This document shows positions 29,336-37,952 of a DNA stretch of 64,000 nucleotides, piece by piece (positions within the stretch are counted from its first letter, which is position 1; each line of letters starts with the position of its first letter). Location: positions 1,914,201-1,978,200 of the forward strand of contig NZ_LNYG01000013.1 of assembly GCF_001467745.1 (NCBI RefSeq), read 5' to 3'. Below the pieces are notes generated by a model. The model did not search any database. It saw nothing but the letters and a program-made list of their open reading frames with translations, and was not told the DNA's origin. The stretch comes from Legionella jamestowniensis. GTDB taxonomy: Bacteria; Pseudomonadota; Gammaproteobacteria; Legionellales; Legionellaceae. The position numbers and the translations under genes were made by a program.

Positions 29336-30817
29336 TTATGCAGCTGTTATCGCTTCCGATAACCCTGAATCTGTTTTTTGGTCAATAACAGGTTTAATTC
29401 TTTTGGCAATTAAGTAAAGGAAAACAGCGCCCATTAGTGCCCAGAAACCTAGGTGGTTAAAAACCTGCTGATAATCTCCATTGGAAATCAATGGATTCGT
29501 GGATTCACCTTTAGTCATGGCATTGGAAAAGTAATGTGATAATGATGCAGATACTCCTGATACCATCATCCAGGTGCCCATGAGCACGCCTTGTAATTGT
29601 GGTGGAGAAATTCTGCCGATCATGGCATATCCTACTGGTCCTATCAGTAACTCTGCAATTGCTTGAGTAGTAAAATGGAGCATCACCCAATAAACACTGA
29701 CATATCCATTGTTATCGGCAGAAAGGGTGCCGATGGATAACAAGAAGAAAGATCCTGCGAGTATTAGAAAGGCCCAGATAAATTGTGTGGTTATAGATAC
29801 ATTGTATCCTTTTGCTTGCAGTCTTGTTAACAGTATTGATAATAATGGGGCACCTATAATAATTACGATGGCATTGATATTCAAAATCCATTGGGTCGCC
29901 ATTTCATAGTGGAACAAATGTTTATCGACATTGTTTTTAATGAATAGGGTGACGCCCATTGGGCCAGTGAAGTAGATCATCCAGAACAGGATTGATGTTA
30001 CAGTTAGGATTAGAAAAGTCATAATCTTGTGCTTATCCAAAGTCGATTTTTGCTGGTAGCCAAGGTATAAAATGACAAAAAACATAATAATGCTGAGTCC
30101 TACTACAACTCCATTGCTGAACTGGGCTTTATGAAAACAAAGTAAGGTAAATGGGATAAGGGCTATTATAATTCCCCAGCCAATAGACTTTTTGATATTC
30201 AGTGAAGCCTTACTTGTAACTTTAATTAAAGGAGTATCGCGATCATTCAAGTTCGACCAATATCCCCACATAAGCAAAAGTGTGATTAAATTTGGAATTA
30301 TGCTGGCATAGAGCAGTGTTTGATATTGATTGGAGTAATCACAAAAGCCGCTTATGATATAGCCAGCGCAAAAGCCTACATTCATGTAGGAATAGCTCAA
30401 GAAAAAGGCTTTATCTCTGCGGTTATCAGCTGGGTCAAAGCGTTGTGTCAGTATACTGTTGTATGCGGTAGTGTTTAGGCCACATCCTACCAGAAATAAA
30501 CTCAGTCCGAGAAAAAGCAACGACTTAACTGAAAGTGCCAAAAGTAAAATACCAATCGTTTGTATGGCTGTGGTTATCAAAAATAAGGCTCGGTTGCTTA
30601 GATATTGTCCACCAACCACTCCGCCGAGTAAATGCAGAACATAGTTAAATGCTAGAAATAGCCCAACAATACTGTTTGAAAGGGTATTAGACAATCCTAA
30701 TTGTTTAGTGAGAAACAGAGATAATGAGGAATATAGAATTGCGTAGGAAAAGGTTGAAAAAGCCTGTATTAAATACAGTGGCATGATTCCTTTTGGCATT
30801 TTTTCTGGTGACAACAT
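29336..30817 (-). CDS. POT-family proton-dependent peptide transporter
   Basis: 493 residues with about 12 to 14 membrane segments. HLLGGVVGGQYLSNRALF matches the POT family loop after TM2 (GG...AD...G), and the fifth helix region has FFLSYSYMNVGFCAGYIISG, as in PTR2/POT carriers. These import di- and tripeptides or related solutes with protons. The family is common in Legionella, which uses amino acids as its carbon source. It has its own upstream region and no operon partner. Being on the element, it may be cargo giving a nutrient benefit; the exact substrate cannot be read from sequence. Confidence 0.85.
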   Translation of the reverse strand: MLSPEKMPKGIMPLYLIQAFSTFSYAILYSSLSLFLTKQLGLSNTLSNSIVGLFLAFNYVLHLLGGVVGGQYLSNRALFLITTAIQTIGILLLALSVKSLLFLGLSLFLVGCGLNTTAYNSILTQRFDPADNRRDKAFFLSYSYMNVGFCAGYIISGFCDYSNQYQTLLYASIIPNLITLLLMWGYWSNLNDRDTPLIKVTSKASLNIKKSIGWGIIIALIPFTLLCFHKAQFSNGVVVGLSIIMFFVILYLGYQQKSTLDKHKIMTFLILTVTSILFWMIYFTGPMGVTLFIKNNVDKHLFHYEMATQWILNINAIVIIIGAPLLSILLTRLQAKGYNVSITTQFIWAFLILAGSFFLLSIGTLSADNNGYVSVYWVMLHFTTQAIAELLIGPVGYAMIGRISPPQLQGVLMGTWMMVSGVSASLSHYFSNAMTKGESTNPLISNGDYQQVFNHLGFWALMGAVFLYLIAKRIKPVIDQKTDSGLSEAITAA

Positions 30818-30947
30818 ATTTTTTCCCTAAAACTATTTTGGAAGGTGACTCTACCATTAAAAATGGATAAACTTAATCCCTTTCTGCAATTATCCTGATT
30901 TTAAAGGGAGGATAATTGATATGTAATTGTTGTATGGGTGTTTAGGA

Positions 30948-32252
30948 ATGAACAAAATTATTAGAGTTTCATGGAATGAAATCAAGCATCAAGTAAAGCA
31001 AGTCAACGAATCGATATATCGTGTTATTGAAGAAATTAAACCCGACCAAAAAATACCATTCTTTGTAGCTCGTTATAAATTTGGTGAACATTTCGGTATT
31101 AAAAATCATGCTTATCTGCCAACAATTAGTGGCCAAATGGAAAAGATTGACTGTAAGCATACCGATAATGAATTATTCAATCATCTTGGTTATGGCAAAA
31201 ATAGTCTGCCTTTGGGCTTAATACTGGATAAGTTTTGCGAGTGGCATTATTTTGGTGAAGATGATCGCCTCTTTCCAGATTGTGTCCAGGGACCTGGTGC
31301 AATTTTTAATATGCAGGTTATTTTTGATGAGGATCAGACTGTAGATAACAATGTACTTTCTGTCTCATCTGGTGCGCTTTCATCCTTTTTATTACCAAAT
31401 ATCGGTTGCAAAAGAAAGCATGCAAGAATTCAGAAATATTTTAATGTTGCTGTTCCGGCTCCCAAGTCTCCTTACGAACATTACTTGGTATTCAAGGAGA
31501 TATTGAAGGATAAAAATACCATTGATAACTGGTATAGCGAGATTCTTTATTTTTCCGAGCAGTTTATTAATGAAGTTAAACATAATGATAAATGGCTCAA
31601 GCTGAAACTATACTTCTCGGAGTCGTTAAGGAAAAAGCTAACGCAAAATACTTACGATGCTTCTTGTAACGATTTATTCCTTAGTGCCAAGAGTATTAAT
31701 CGTTTCAGACCTACTCCATTCATCATGGATACTGCAAAATATATTTTTAATATTTGCATGGGTTCTGGAATCGGTGTGAAGCCAGCAGTTGATGAACAAT
31801 ACTTTCCAGTTAAAACGATTCAGAAAATTTATAATGAGTGTTATGACTTAGAATACACAGCCACTGTAATGGTGCCGTCGGCTTTGAATAGTCAGTCTGA
31901 TAGTGTTTACTATCCCTTACAGTGTCCCTTTGCCAAGATTAATACTTTTAAAACCAATCAAAGCAACAGTGCTTATAGTGAGCTGGAAATGTTGAAAAAT
32001 GTACTGTTGGCTTATCAGTCGGAGTTTACTGCAGATAATAGTTCTGCTTTTGGAAGTCCGCTTTATCATGTAAGCAAACAAACAGAGTTTTCCTTTTACC
32101 ATTACAAATCCTTTAGTAATAAAAACATTAATAGTTCTGAAGAAATAGAGAGTGCAGATAACAGATTTGCTTTTTCTTATTGCAGCGATAAAACGCAATT
32201 TGCCAGCGATGCGAAGTTGTTTAGAGGGTGTGTAAAATTAAGAAAACAATGA
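30948..32252 (+). CDS. Orphan 434-residue protein of unknown function
   Basis: Start at the ATG of MNKIIRVSWNEIKHQVKQ, with AGGA close upstream. No signal peptide, membrane helix or known catalytic motif is seen. The protein is rich in Phe, Tyr, Asn and Lys, and its codons are AT-rich compared with the neighbouring defence operon. There are scattered Cys residues but no zinc-binding spacing. It precedes the SF2 helicase gene by 83 bases in the same direction, so it could be co-transcribed with it. Confidence 0.65.
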   Translation: MNKIIRVSWNEIKHQVKQVNESIYRVIEEIKPDQKIPFFVARYKFGEHFGIKNHAYLPTISGQMEKIDCKHTDNELFNHLGYGKNSLPLGLILDKFCEWHYFGEDDRLFPDCVQGPGAIFNMQVIFDEDQTVDNNVLSVSSGALSSFLLPNIGCKRKHARIQKYFNVAVPAPKSPYEHYLVFKEILKDKNTIDNWYSEILYFSEQFINEVKHNDKWLKLKLYFSESLRKKLTQNTYDASCNDLFLSAKSINRFRPTPFIMDTAKYIFNICMGSGIGVKPAVDEQYFPVKTIQKIYNECYDLEYTATVMVPSALNSQSDSVYYPLQCPFAKINTFKTNQSNSAYSELEMLKNVLLAYQSEFTADNSSAFGSPLYHVSKQTEFSFYHYKSFSNKNINSSEEIESADNRFAFSYCSDKTQFASDAKLFRGCVKLRKQ

Positions 32253-32335
32253 AGCTATATATTTGAGTATATTGATATGGAACTTTGAATAATTGACTGG
32301 TATAGTAGTGAAAAATACGTTATCAAGGAAAGCTC

Positions 32336-34153
32336 GTGAAGAATAGTCCATTTCAACAAAGAACACCGTTAATAGATGGTAATTCACTGATTCGTATACC
32401 GCAGCATGAAGCTTATAAAGAGCTTGAGAAGTTTGCTAAAAATCCAAATGAACAAGAGAGGGAAGTTGGAATTGTCTTACCTGTTGGTTGTGGTAAATCA
32501 GGGTGTATAACTTTAGCTCCCTTCGCATTTAGTTCTGCCCGTACACTTGTCATTGCCCCTGGATTGAATATTGCGAAGCAGCTATATAATGATTTTGATC
32601 CATCAATTTCCAGCATGTTTTACATCAAGTGTCGTATCTTAGATGGCCAACCTTACCCAGAGCCAGTTGAAATTCGAGGTAAAACTACTAATCTTGCAGA
32701 TCTTGAAGAAGCTGATGTTGTTCTTACAAACATTCAACAACTACAAAGACAAAATAATCATTGGCTGCAAAATCTTCCTCATGACTTTTTTGATCTCATT
32801 TTATTCGATGAGGGACATCACAGCGTGGCCGATAGTTGGCACACATTAAAGACAAAGTTTCCAAATGCCAGAATTGTCAATTTTAGCGCGACACCTCTTC
32901 GTGCGGATGGTCAGCTTATGGCTGGCCGTATTTTATATTCTTTCCCTATTTATCGAGCGATTCAAGAAGGGTATGTTAAACGCCTTAAAGCTATTGTTCT
33001 TAATCCAAAAACGTTACGTTATGTGCGGCGCGCAGATGCACAAGAAATTGAGGTTAGTCTCGATGAAGTTCGTCAACTGGGTGAGCAGGATGCTGATTTT
33101 AGACGCAGCATTGTAACATCAAGTGAAACATTAAACACAATTGTTGATGCATCGATTCGAGAGCTTGATAAACTTAGAGAAGGTACAGGTGAAAAACGGT
33201 TAAAAATTATTGCTTCTGCTCTTAATTATGAACACTGCCGGCAAATTGTTGAGGCATATAATGCTCGAGGGCGGCGTGCTGATTATGTGCATTCCATTGA
33301 AGAAAGCAATGCTAATAAAAAGGTAATGGATCGTTTAGAAAATCATGAGCTGGATGTCATTGTACAGGTTCGTAAGCTAGGGGAAGGGTTTGATCATCCT
33401 TACCTATCAGTGGCAGCAGTATTCAGTATATTTGCTAATTTATCCCCTTTTGTTCAATTTGTTGGCCGAATAATGCGCGTCATTAAACAAAATGCTCCTA
33501 GTGATGTGCTTAATCAAGGTACAGTCATATTTCATGCTGGTGCAAATGTTGCCCGGAGGTGGGAAGATTTTCAACAATATAGTGAGGCAGATAGAGAGTA
33601 TTTTGATGCGCTATTGCCAATGGAGGGGCTTAATTTTAGTTCATCAGATGAGCTTCAGGTTGAGATCCAGCCACAAGTTTTCGAAGATAAATATGGTTGT
33701 GAGGTACGTAGTCAATCAGAGATTCATATAGAAGAAATACCGCTTATTACCAATGATCCCGAAGCGTTAAAAGCTCTTCAGCTCTTAAAAGCTAAAGGTT
33801 ATTCCTTAGAGCAAGTCCATGAGGCGTATGAGTTAATCCCAATTCCTGTGACACGGGTTCGACAGCGGCAAGCAAAACGTAATAGTTTAGATACTTGGGC
33901 GCGCACAGAAACAGGCCGAATTTTAGCGGAAAAAAGTTTAAACTCACACGGAAGAGATTTAGATAGAAAACATCTTGGTAAAACAAATTTTGTGGTAATT
34001 AAATCCACGATTGATCGCCATATTAATGAATTAGTTGGCCATAAGGCAGGTGAAAGGCATGAATTTAATAAGCAAGAACTAGAAAAAATTGAGCAAAATT
34101 TTTCTGCTATTTTGGATGCTGTTACTAAGGAGATTTTTGATGCCGAGGATTAA
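32336..34153 (+). CDS. SF2 DEAD/DEAH-type helicase
   Basis: 605 residues from a GTG start with AAGGA 6 bases upstream. Motifs: LPVGCGKSGC (48-57), LILFDEGHHS (154-163), VNFSATPLRAD (181-191) and VQFVGRIMRV near residue 380. This is an SF2 core with a DEGH box as in type III restriction-like and Res-family helicases. The C-terminal ~200 residues have no known nuclease motif; they hold a helical region with VTRVRQRQAKRNS. The downstream small zinc-ribbon gene overlaps by 14 bases. It may belong to a second defence or DNA-processing unit on the element. Confidence 0.8.
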   Translation: MKNSPFQQRTPLIDGNSLIRIPQHEAYKELEKFAKNPNEQEREVGIVLPVGCGKSGCITLAPFAFSSARTLVIAPGLNIAKQLYNDFDPSISSMFYIKCRILDGQPYPEPVEIRGKTTNLADLEEADVVLTNIQQLQRQNNHWLQNLPHDFFDLILFDEGHHSVADSWHTLKTKFPNARIVNFSATPLRADGQLMAGRILYSFPIYRAIQEGYVKRLKAIVLNPKTLRYVRRADAQEIEVSLDEVRQLGEQDADFRRSIVTSSETLNTIVDASIRELDKLREGTGEKRLKIIASALNYEHCRQIVEAYNARGRRADYVHSIEESNANKKVMDRLENHELDVIVQVRKLGEGFDHPYLSVAAVFSIFANLSPFVQFVGRIMRVIKQNAPSDVLNQGTVIFHAGANVARRWEDFQQYSEADREYFDALLPMEGLNFSSSDELQVEIQPQVFEDKYGCEVRSQSEIHIEEIPLITNDPEALKALQLLKAKGYSLEQVHEAYELIPIPVTRVRQRQAKRNSLDTWARTETGRILAEKSLNSHGRDLDRKHLGKTNFVVIKSTIDRHINELVGHKAGERHEFNKQELEKIEQNFSAILDAVTKEIFDAED

Positions 34154-34358
34154 ATCTCTTATTACTAGGTTTAATATTGATGAGGCTCAGAAAGCCCATA
34201 ATTGTCAAGCTAACAACAAACATCGAATAGAGAAGGGAAATAAGCGCCTTAAGGTTAGTAATCAGCGTAGCTGGGATCATTATTGTTTGGATTGTGGAAA
34301 AAAGATCGTGCAACGCGATATAGTTAAACTACAAAAACTTCTTGAGGAACTTAATTAA
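34140..34358 (+). CDS. Small zinc-ribbon-like protein coupled to the helicase
   Basis: 72 residues from the ATG at 34140, which has AAGGAG 7 bases upstream and overlaps the helicase stop by 14 bases. Basic protein with KAHNCQANNKHRI and then WDHYCLDCGKKIV: His/Cys ligands in two clusters suggest a zinc-binding fold. The rest is helical. No named family is recognised. The coupling to the helicase is the best guide to function: a DNA- or partner-binding subunit. Confidence 0.7.
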   Translation: MPRIKSLITRFNIDEAQKAHNCQANNKHRIEKGNKRLKVSNQRSWDHYCLDCGKKIVQRDIVKLQKLLEELN

Positions 34359-34399
34359 CTAATTAAATTTTATATTTTTATATACAGTTAAGAGAAAAG

Positions 34400-35008
34400 A
34401 TGAAAATTGGTTATGTGAGAATATTTAAAGCTGAAGATAGGCAATTACTCAAGCTACAAATCGATTCACTTATTAAGTATGGAGTTGAACGAGTAAATAT
34501 TTATCAAGATTTAGTTTCTGATAAAAGTGAATATTTTCCAGGATTAGATGCTTGTCTGAGAGCTTTGCATAAAGGTGATATTTTAGTCGTATGGAAATTA
34601 GATCGTTTAGCTCGGGATCTAAATCATTTGATTAATATCGTTCAGGACATTTCTGCACAAGGTGGTGATTTTAAGGTATTAACTGGGTCGAAAGCGATCG
34701 ACACCTCTAAGGATTCAGGTAAGTTCATATTTTATATTTTTGCTGCTTTAGCTGAATTTGAACAAGAGGTAATTCAAGAACAGAAAATAATTGGTTTGAA
34801 GTTAGCTAGAGCGAGAGGAAAAAATGGTGGGCGGAAATTTCTACTTACGAAAGAGCAAGTAACGCTTGCACAAGAGTCTATGCAACAAAAAGATACAAAC
34901 GTTAGTACCCTGTGTAAAGAACTTGGAATATCTAAACAAACTCTATATCGCTATATTAGTCCAGAAGGCAATCTTCGAGAGTATGGAAAAAATGTTCTGG
35001 GTGTCTAA
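34400..35008 (+). CDS. Serine recombinase family protein lacking the catalytic serine
   Basis: 202 residues with a resolvase/invertase layout: GYVRIFKAED at the N-terminus, VVWKLDRLARDLNHLI (the conserved LDRL.RD block), an E helix from about 110 to 140, and a C-terminal HTH (VSTLCKELGISKQTLYRYI). In active enzymes the N-terminal block reads R-V-S; here it reads R-I-F, and the Phe codon is TTT, one base away from TCT (Ser). The arginines of the active site are kept. It is therefore likely unable to cut DNA, but could still bind it. It lies 41 bases after the zinc-ribbon gene. Confidence 0.8.
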   Translation: MKIGYVRIFKAEDRQLLKLQIDSLIKYGVERVNIYQDLVSDKSEYFPGLDACLRALHKGDILVVWKLDRLARDLNHLINIVQDISAQGGDFKVLTGSKAIDTSKDSGKFIFYIFAALAEFEQEVIQEQKIIGLKLARARGKNGGRKFLLTKEQVTLAQESMQQKDTNVSTLCKELGISKQTLYRYISPEGNLREYGKNVLGV

Positions 35009-35175
35009 TTAATTTTAATAAAGATAAGGCTTTAGCTTATTGATATATGGATAATTTTTTTATCATTATATAGATATATTTTGGATTTAAGTAAGCGGTT
35101 GTATTTGACTAAACATCATCAGCTAGTTCGATTATTTGTCATCCTATTGTATAGCTTAAAACAATTAGGTATTCA

Positions 35176-35952
35176 TCATTTTAGTATTAAATCATCAACT
35201 GTTAGATTTAGTAGCCTCAAGTACTTGTTGCTTATAGGTTTATTTTCGATTGGTGGAATGTATGCTGTTGTTATTAAGGAAATATCAAATTGATCCATAT
35301 GACCGAGCTGTATCCATTCTATCCTAGGAGAGCAAGTGGGGAGGGAAGGTGCCTCATAAAGACAGATTGAGTAGTCTTCTGGATAATAGTCAATTAAATA
35401 GTCTTTTAGAATTGATAAGTTGTTAGTTTTTTTCCCATCAGTTCTACCAAAGTTTGACACTTGCCAAAGTATTAAATGCGCCCGCACATCAATGCACCGT
35501 TCAAATAATACCAACTCTGTAGCTTCTATCGAAAAACAACCCTGATCACCTGGGTCAATTTCAAGATCGCTAAACAAGCAGTCCTGGGCTGATACTGCAG
35601 GTAAAATAATGGCTTCACCACCATTTTTTTTAATTTGTCTTACTGCATTAAGTGCCGAATCTGCAAAGAAAGTAGGATGACCGTAAAAAACAACGCATAA
35701 AATTGAAACCTTCTTATATTGTTCAATAATGTAATTTGTCAGAGACTGATATGCTTCAATTCTTTTTTCGCTGCTAAAATAGATGGAATCCAATGATTCA
35801 GAGTTTTTAGCTTCTCGTTGAATCCATTGTTTTAGGTTATCTTCATTTACAAGATAAAGTACCTTATCAGCATTTTGGATAACACGTTTTGTTTCTTCGG
35901 TTAGATGGGAAATCGATTTTATTCCCGATCCTACTACTATAAGTTTATGCAT
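35176..35952 (-). CDS. Split-borosin-like peptide N-methyltransferase (tetrapyrrole methylase fold)
   Basis: 258 residues of the tetrapyrrole-methylase fold. Features match the borosin alpha-N-methyltransferases (OphMA, SonM): VVGSG near the start, R64 and Y68 in KRIEAYQS at the spacing of the OphMA R72/Y76 pair, FYGHPTFF (89-96), SAQDCLFSDLEIDPGDQG (121-138), LILWQVSNFG and LYEAPSLP...SPRIE (198-212). These N-methylate the peptide backbone of a substrate peptide using SAM. In fungi enzyme and peptide are fused; in bacteria such as Shewanella they are separate genes. A 61-residue peptide gene precedes this one and overlaps it by 8 bases. Corrin-pathway methylases are unlikely because no other such gene is near. 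The match is from memory of the family, not an alignment. Confidence 0.75.
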   Translation of the reverse strand: MHKLIVVGSGIKSISHLTEETKRVIQNADKVLYLVNEDNLKQWIQREAKNSESLDSIYFSSEKRIEAYQSLTNYIIEQYKKVSILCVVFYGHPTFFADSALNAVRQIKKNGGEAIILPAVSAQDCLFSDLEIDPGDQGCFSIEATELVLFERCIDVRAHLILWQVSNFGRTDGKKTNNLSILKDYLIDYYPEDYSICLYEAPSLPTCSPRIEWIQLGHMDQFDISLITTAYIPPIENKPISNKYLRLLNLTVDDLILK

Positions 35953-36130
35953 TAATTCGTTTTTGATTCTCTATGATATTGCTATCAACTTTGTAGGAAT
36001 TTTGTATTGAAACTATTTTATTGGCATTAGCCTGTCTTTGTTTATTTTGATTGATATTTAAGAATAAGTCTTTATTGTTTACTAAATACTCATTCCCTAC
36101 AGCATATTCAAGTTTGTCCATTAAACTCAT
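35945..36130 (-). CDS. 61-residue candidate borosin precursor peptide
   Basis: Start at the ATG at 36130 with AAGGTGG 7 bases upstream. The product begins MSLMDKLEYAVGNEYLVNN and its second half is Asn/Ile/Gln-rich, with ANKIVSIQNSY and SNIIENQ as short hydrophobic-polar stretches. There are no Cys. Its stop lies inside the methyltransferase start (8-base overlap), the usual coupling of a RiPP precursor to its enzyme. It does not clearly resemble the known SonA-type leader, so the precursor role rests on context. Which residues would be methylated cannot be said. Confidence 0.5.
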   Translation of the reverse strand: MSLMDKLEYAVGNEYLVNNKDLFLNINQNKQRQANANKIVSIQNSYKVDSNIIENQKRINA

Positions 36131-36238
36131 TTTGATGCCACCTTATATTAAATTCTGATAGCCATTGTACAAATAAAATTCTTATAGGTATAGCCTAAAA
36201 AAATATTTGCAGTGATGTGCTCAATATGCTCTAATAAA

Positions 36239-36253
36239 TACTCGAAACGAGTA
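36239..36253. promoter_or_regulatory. Operator-like inverted repeat before xis-int
   Basis: TACTCGAAACGAGTA, perfect 5-base arms and 5-base spacer, 34 bases before the xis start codon. It matches O2 of the prpA-lvrA region (18407) in 14 of 15 bases, and the following 5 bases (TTTTx) are also alike. A probable shared site for the element's repressor, linking control of excision with control of conjugation. Confidence 0.68.
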
Positions 36254-36287
36254 TTTTGATTTTATGAGTTACAGGAGTTGAGAAATC

Positions 36288-36656
36288 ATGGGCAATATTC
36301 ACCTAATCCCCCGACTAATCCGCTTAAGAGATGCCCCAACCTATGTAGGTATGGATCGCCATCGATTTAATAAAGATGTTAGACCTAACTTGGTTGAAAT
36401 TCCAATGGGAGTTCAGGGAGTTGCATTTGATCGACTTGATTTAGACGCCTGGGTGGACGATTATATACAGTGTAGTGGTCGTCCTGCGGTAACCAAGCAG
36501 AGGAGTTTGGAACAATGGGACGAAAAAAATCGCCGGGTCTCTTCAAAAGAGGTGACTATTGGCACATCGATAAAGCGGTCTTTGGATGCAGAATTCGAGA
36601 AAGCACTGGTACGGGCAACCTCGAAGAAGCAGAAAAATACTTTGCAAAACGTTTAG
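36288..36656 (+). CDS. xis: Excisionase/AlpA-like DNA-binding protein
   Basis: 122 residues with CAGGAG 10 bases before the ATG. The N-terminal part, LIRLRDAPTYVGMDRHRFNK and then VAFDRLDLDAWVDDYI, is the excisionase/AlpA-type HTH with its closing W-containing helix. The last ~47 codons overlap the integrase gene in another frame and have a basic, low-complexity product. It is transcribed with int at the element's end, so it likely sets the direction of recombination (excision). Confidence 0.78.
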   Translation: MGNIHLIPRLIRLRDAPTYVGMDRHRFNKDVRPNLVEIPMGVQGVAFDRLDLDAWVDDYIQCSGRPAVTKQRSLEQWDEKNRRVSSKEVTIGTSIKRSLDAEFEKALVRATSKKQKNTLQNV

Positions 36657-37642
36657 AAGAAATAAGGCAAGCGAGTGTGTTTGGGGTAAGACCCAAGCGC
36701 ACATTTATGGAAGCTGCTATTAAATTTCTGGATGAAAACCAACATAAGCGCAGCATCAGTGATGATGCAGGGCGTTTACGTGTACTGGTTCAATATATCG
36801 GAAAAATGCCTTTAGACTCTATTCATATGGGAACTTTACAGCCATTTATTGATGGGCGACGTCAGGATCAGGTTAAAACAAGAACGATTAATCATGGTCT
36901 AAAAATAGTGCGTCGTATTTGTAATCTGGCTGCAACCGAGTGGATTGATGAATTTGGGCTAACTTGGTTGTTGAATGCACCCAAAATTAAACTATTGCCA
37001 GAAGATGATTTGCGAAAGCCCTATCCGCTAAGTTGGGATGAACAACACAGGCTTTTTGCCGAGTTGCCATCGCATTTGGAGCAAATGGCACTATTTGCGG
37101 TGAATACGGGATGCAGAGAGAGTGAAGTATGTCACTTGCAATGGGATTGGGAAATTAAGATCCCTCAATTGTCACACTTAATGGTGTTCATCATTCCGCC
37201 TGAAATGGTTAAAAATGGTGAAGAGCGCTTGGTTGTCTGTAATCAAACGGCAAAATCGGTAGTCGATAACCAAAGAGGAAAACATAAGCAGTTTGTTTTT
37301 ACCTTTAAGGGCAATCCGGTTACCCGTATAAATAATACAGGCTGGAAAGAGGCTCGCAAGAAAGCTGGTTTGGAGTTTGTGCGTGTTCATGATCTGAAAC
37401 ACACCTTTGGCAGACGCTTACGTTCTGTTGGTGTGAGCTTTGAAGACAGGCAAGATCTGCTTGGGCATCGTTCAGGTCGTATTACAACGCATTACTCATC
37501 AGCCGAATTGCAAAATCTATATGAAGCTGGAAACAAGGTTTGCGAAAAGCAACAAAGTGGGGTAGTTCTCACTTTGCTTCGTAATCCAAATAATAGGAAA
37601 GAAAAAGATACATCTCATGGGCGTAAGGTAGTTAGTTTATGA
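36515..37642 (+). CDS. int: Tyrosine recombinase integrase of the element
   Basis: 375 residues from the ATG at 36515, which has AGGAG 9 bases upstream; this places the first 142 bases inside the xis gene. The C-terminal catalytic domain shows NTGCRESEVCHLQW (Arg I), HDLKHTFGRRL (box II with Lys in place of the more common Arg), LLGHRSGRITTHYS (final His and Tyr). The N-terminal part has an arm/core-binding domain. The gene ends 92 bases before the 3' end of a tRNA gene, the usual place for an integrase beside its attachment site. Confidence 0.92.
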   Translation: MGRKKSPGLFKRGDYWHIDKAVFGCRIRESTGTGNLEEAEKYFAKRLEEIRQASVFGVRPKRTFMEAAIKFLDENQHKRSISDDAGRLRVLVQYIGKMPLDSIHMGTLQPFIDGRRQDQVKTRTINHGLKIVRRICNLAATEWIDEFGLTWLLNAPKIKLLPEDDLRKPYPLSWDEQHRLFAELPSHLEQMALFAVNTGCRESEVCHLQWDWEIKIPQLSHLMVFIIPPEMVKNGEERLVVCNQTAKSVVDNQRGKHKQFVFTFKGNPVTRINNTGWKEARKKAGLEFVRVHDLKHTFGRRLRSVGVSFEDRQDLLGHRSGRITTHYSSAELQNLYEAGNKVCEKQQSGVVLTLLRNPNNRKEKDTSHGRKVVSL

Positions 37643-37734
37643 GTTTGTGTCTACTGTGCCCCACAAAATCCCCACAATGGTTTTTGAGGGGTCGGGATAG
37701 TCGATTGCAAGTTATTGATTTTACTGGTTTTAAT

Positions 37735-37811
<77 letters not shown>

Positions 37812-37904
37812 GGAGAGTTGCAATTGTAATGGTTATGGTGGTTGAATACCACAAATTTTTTATTTTTTTCTTAAAATTATCTCACTAAGTGTAGCTTATT
37901 TTTT

Positions 37905-37939
37905 TGGTTATTAAAGAACCATGAATTCTTTAATAACCA
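37905..37939. terminator. Strong hairpin after rpoD
   Basis: A 14-base perfect inverted repeat (TGGTTATTAAAGAA / TTCTTTAATAACCA) with a 7-base loop lies 13 bases after the rpoD stop. It is AT-rich and, read along rpoD, is followed by an A-run, not a U-run, so intrinsic termination is uncertain. Confidence 0.45.
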
Positions 37940-37952
37940 GTAACTAGCTCGA

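Noticed and set aside
35081..35293. 70-residue rightward frame with a hydrophobic stretch
   Set aside because: It lies partly antisense to the methyltransferase 3' end, has no ribosome binding site, and the first half is an AT-rich gap.
35176..35952. Cobalamin/sirohaem-type methylase
   Set aside because: Same fold, but no other corrin gene is near, the peptide gene is coupled to it, and the borosin-type motifs fit better.
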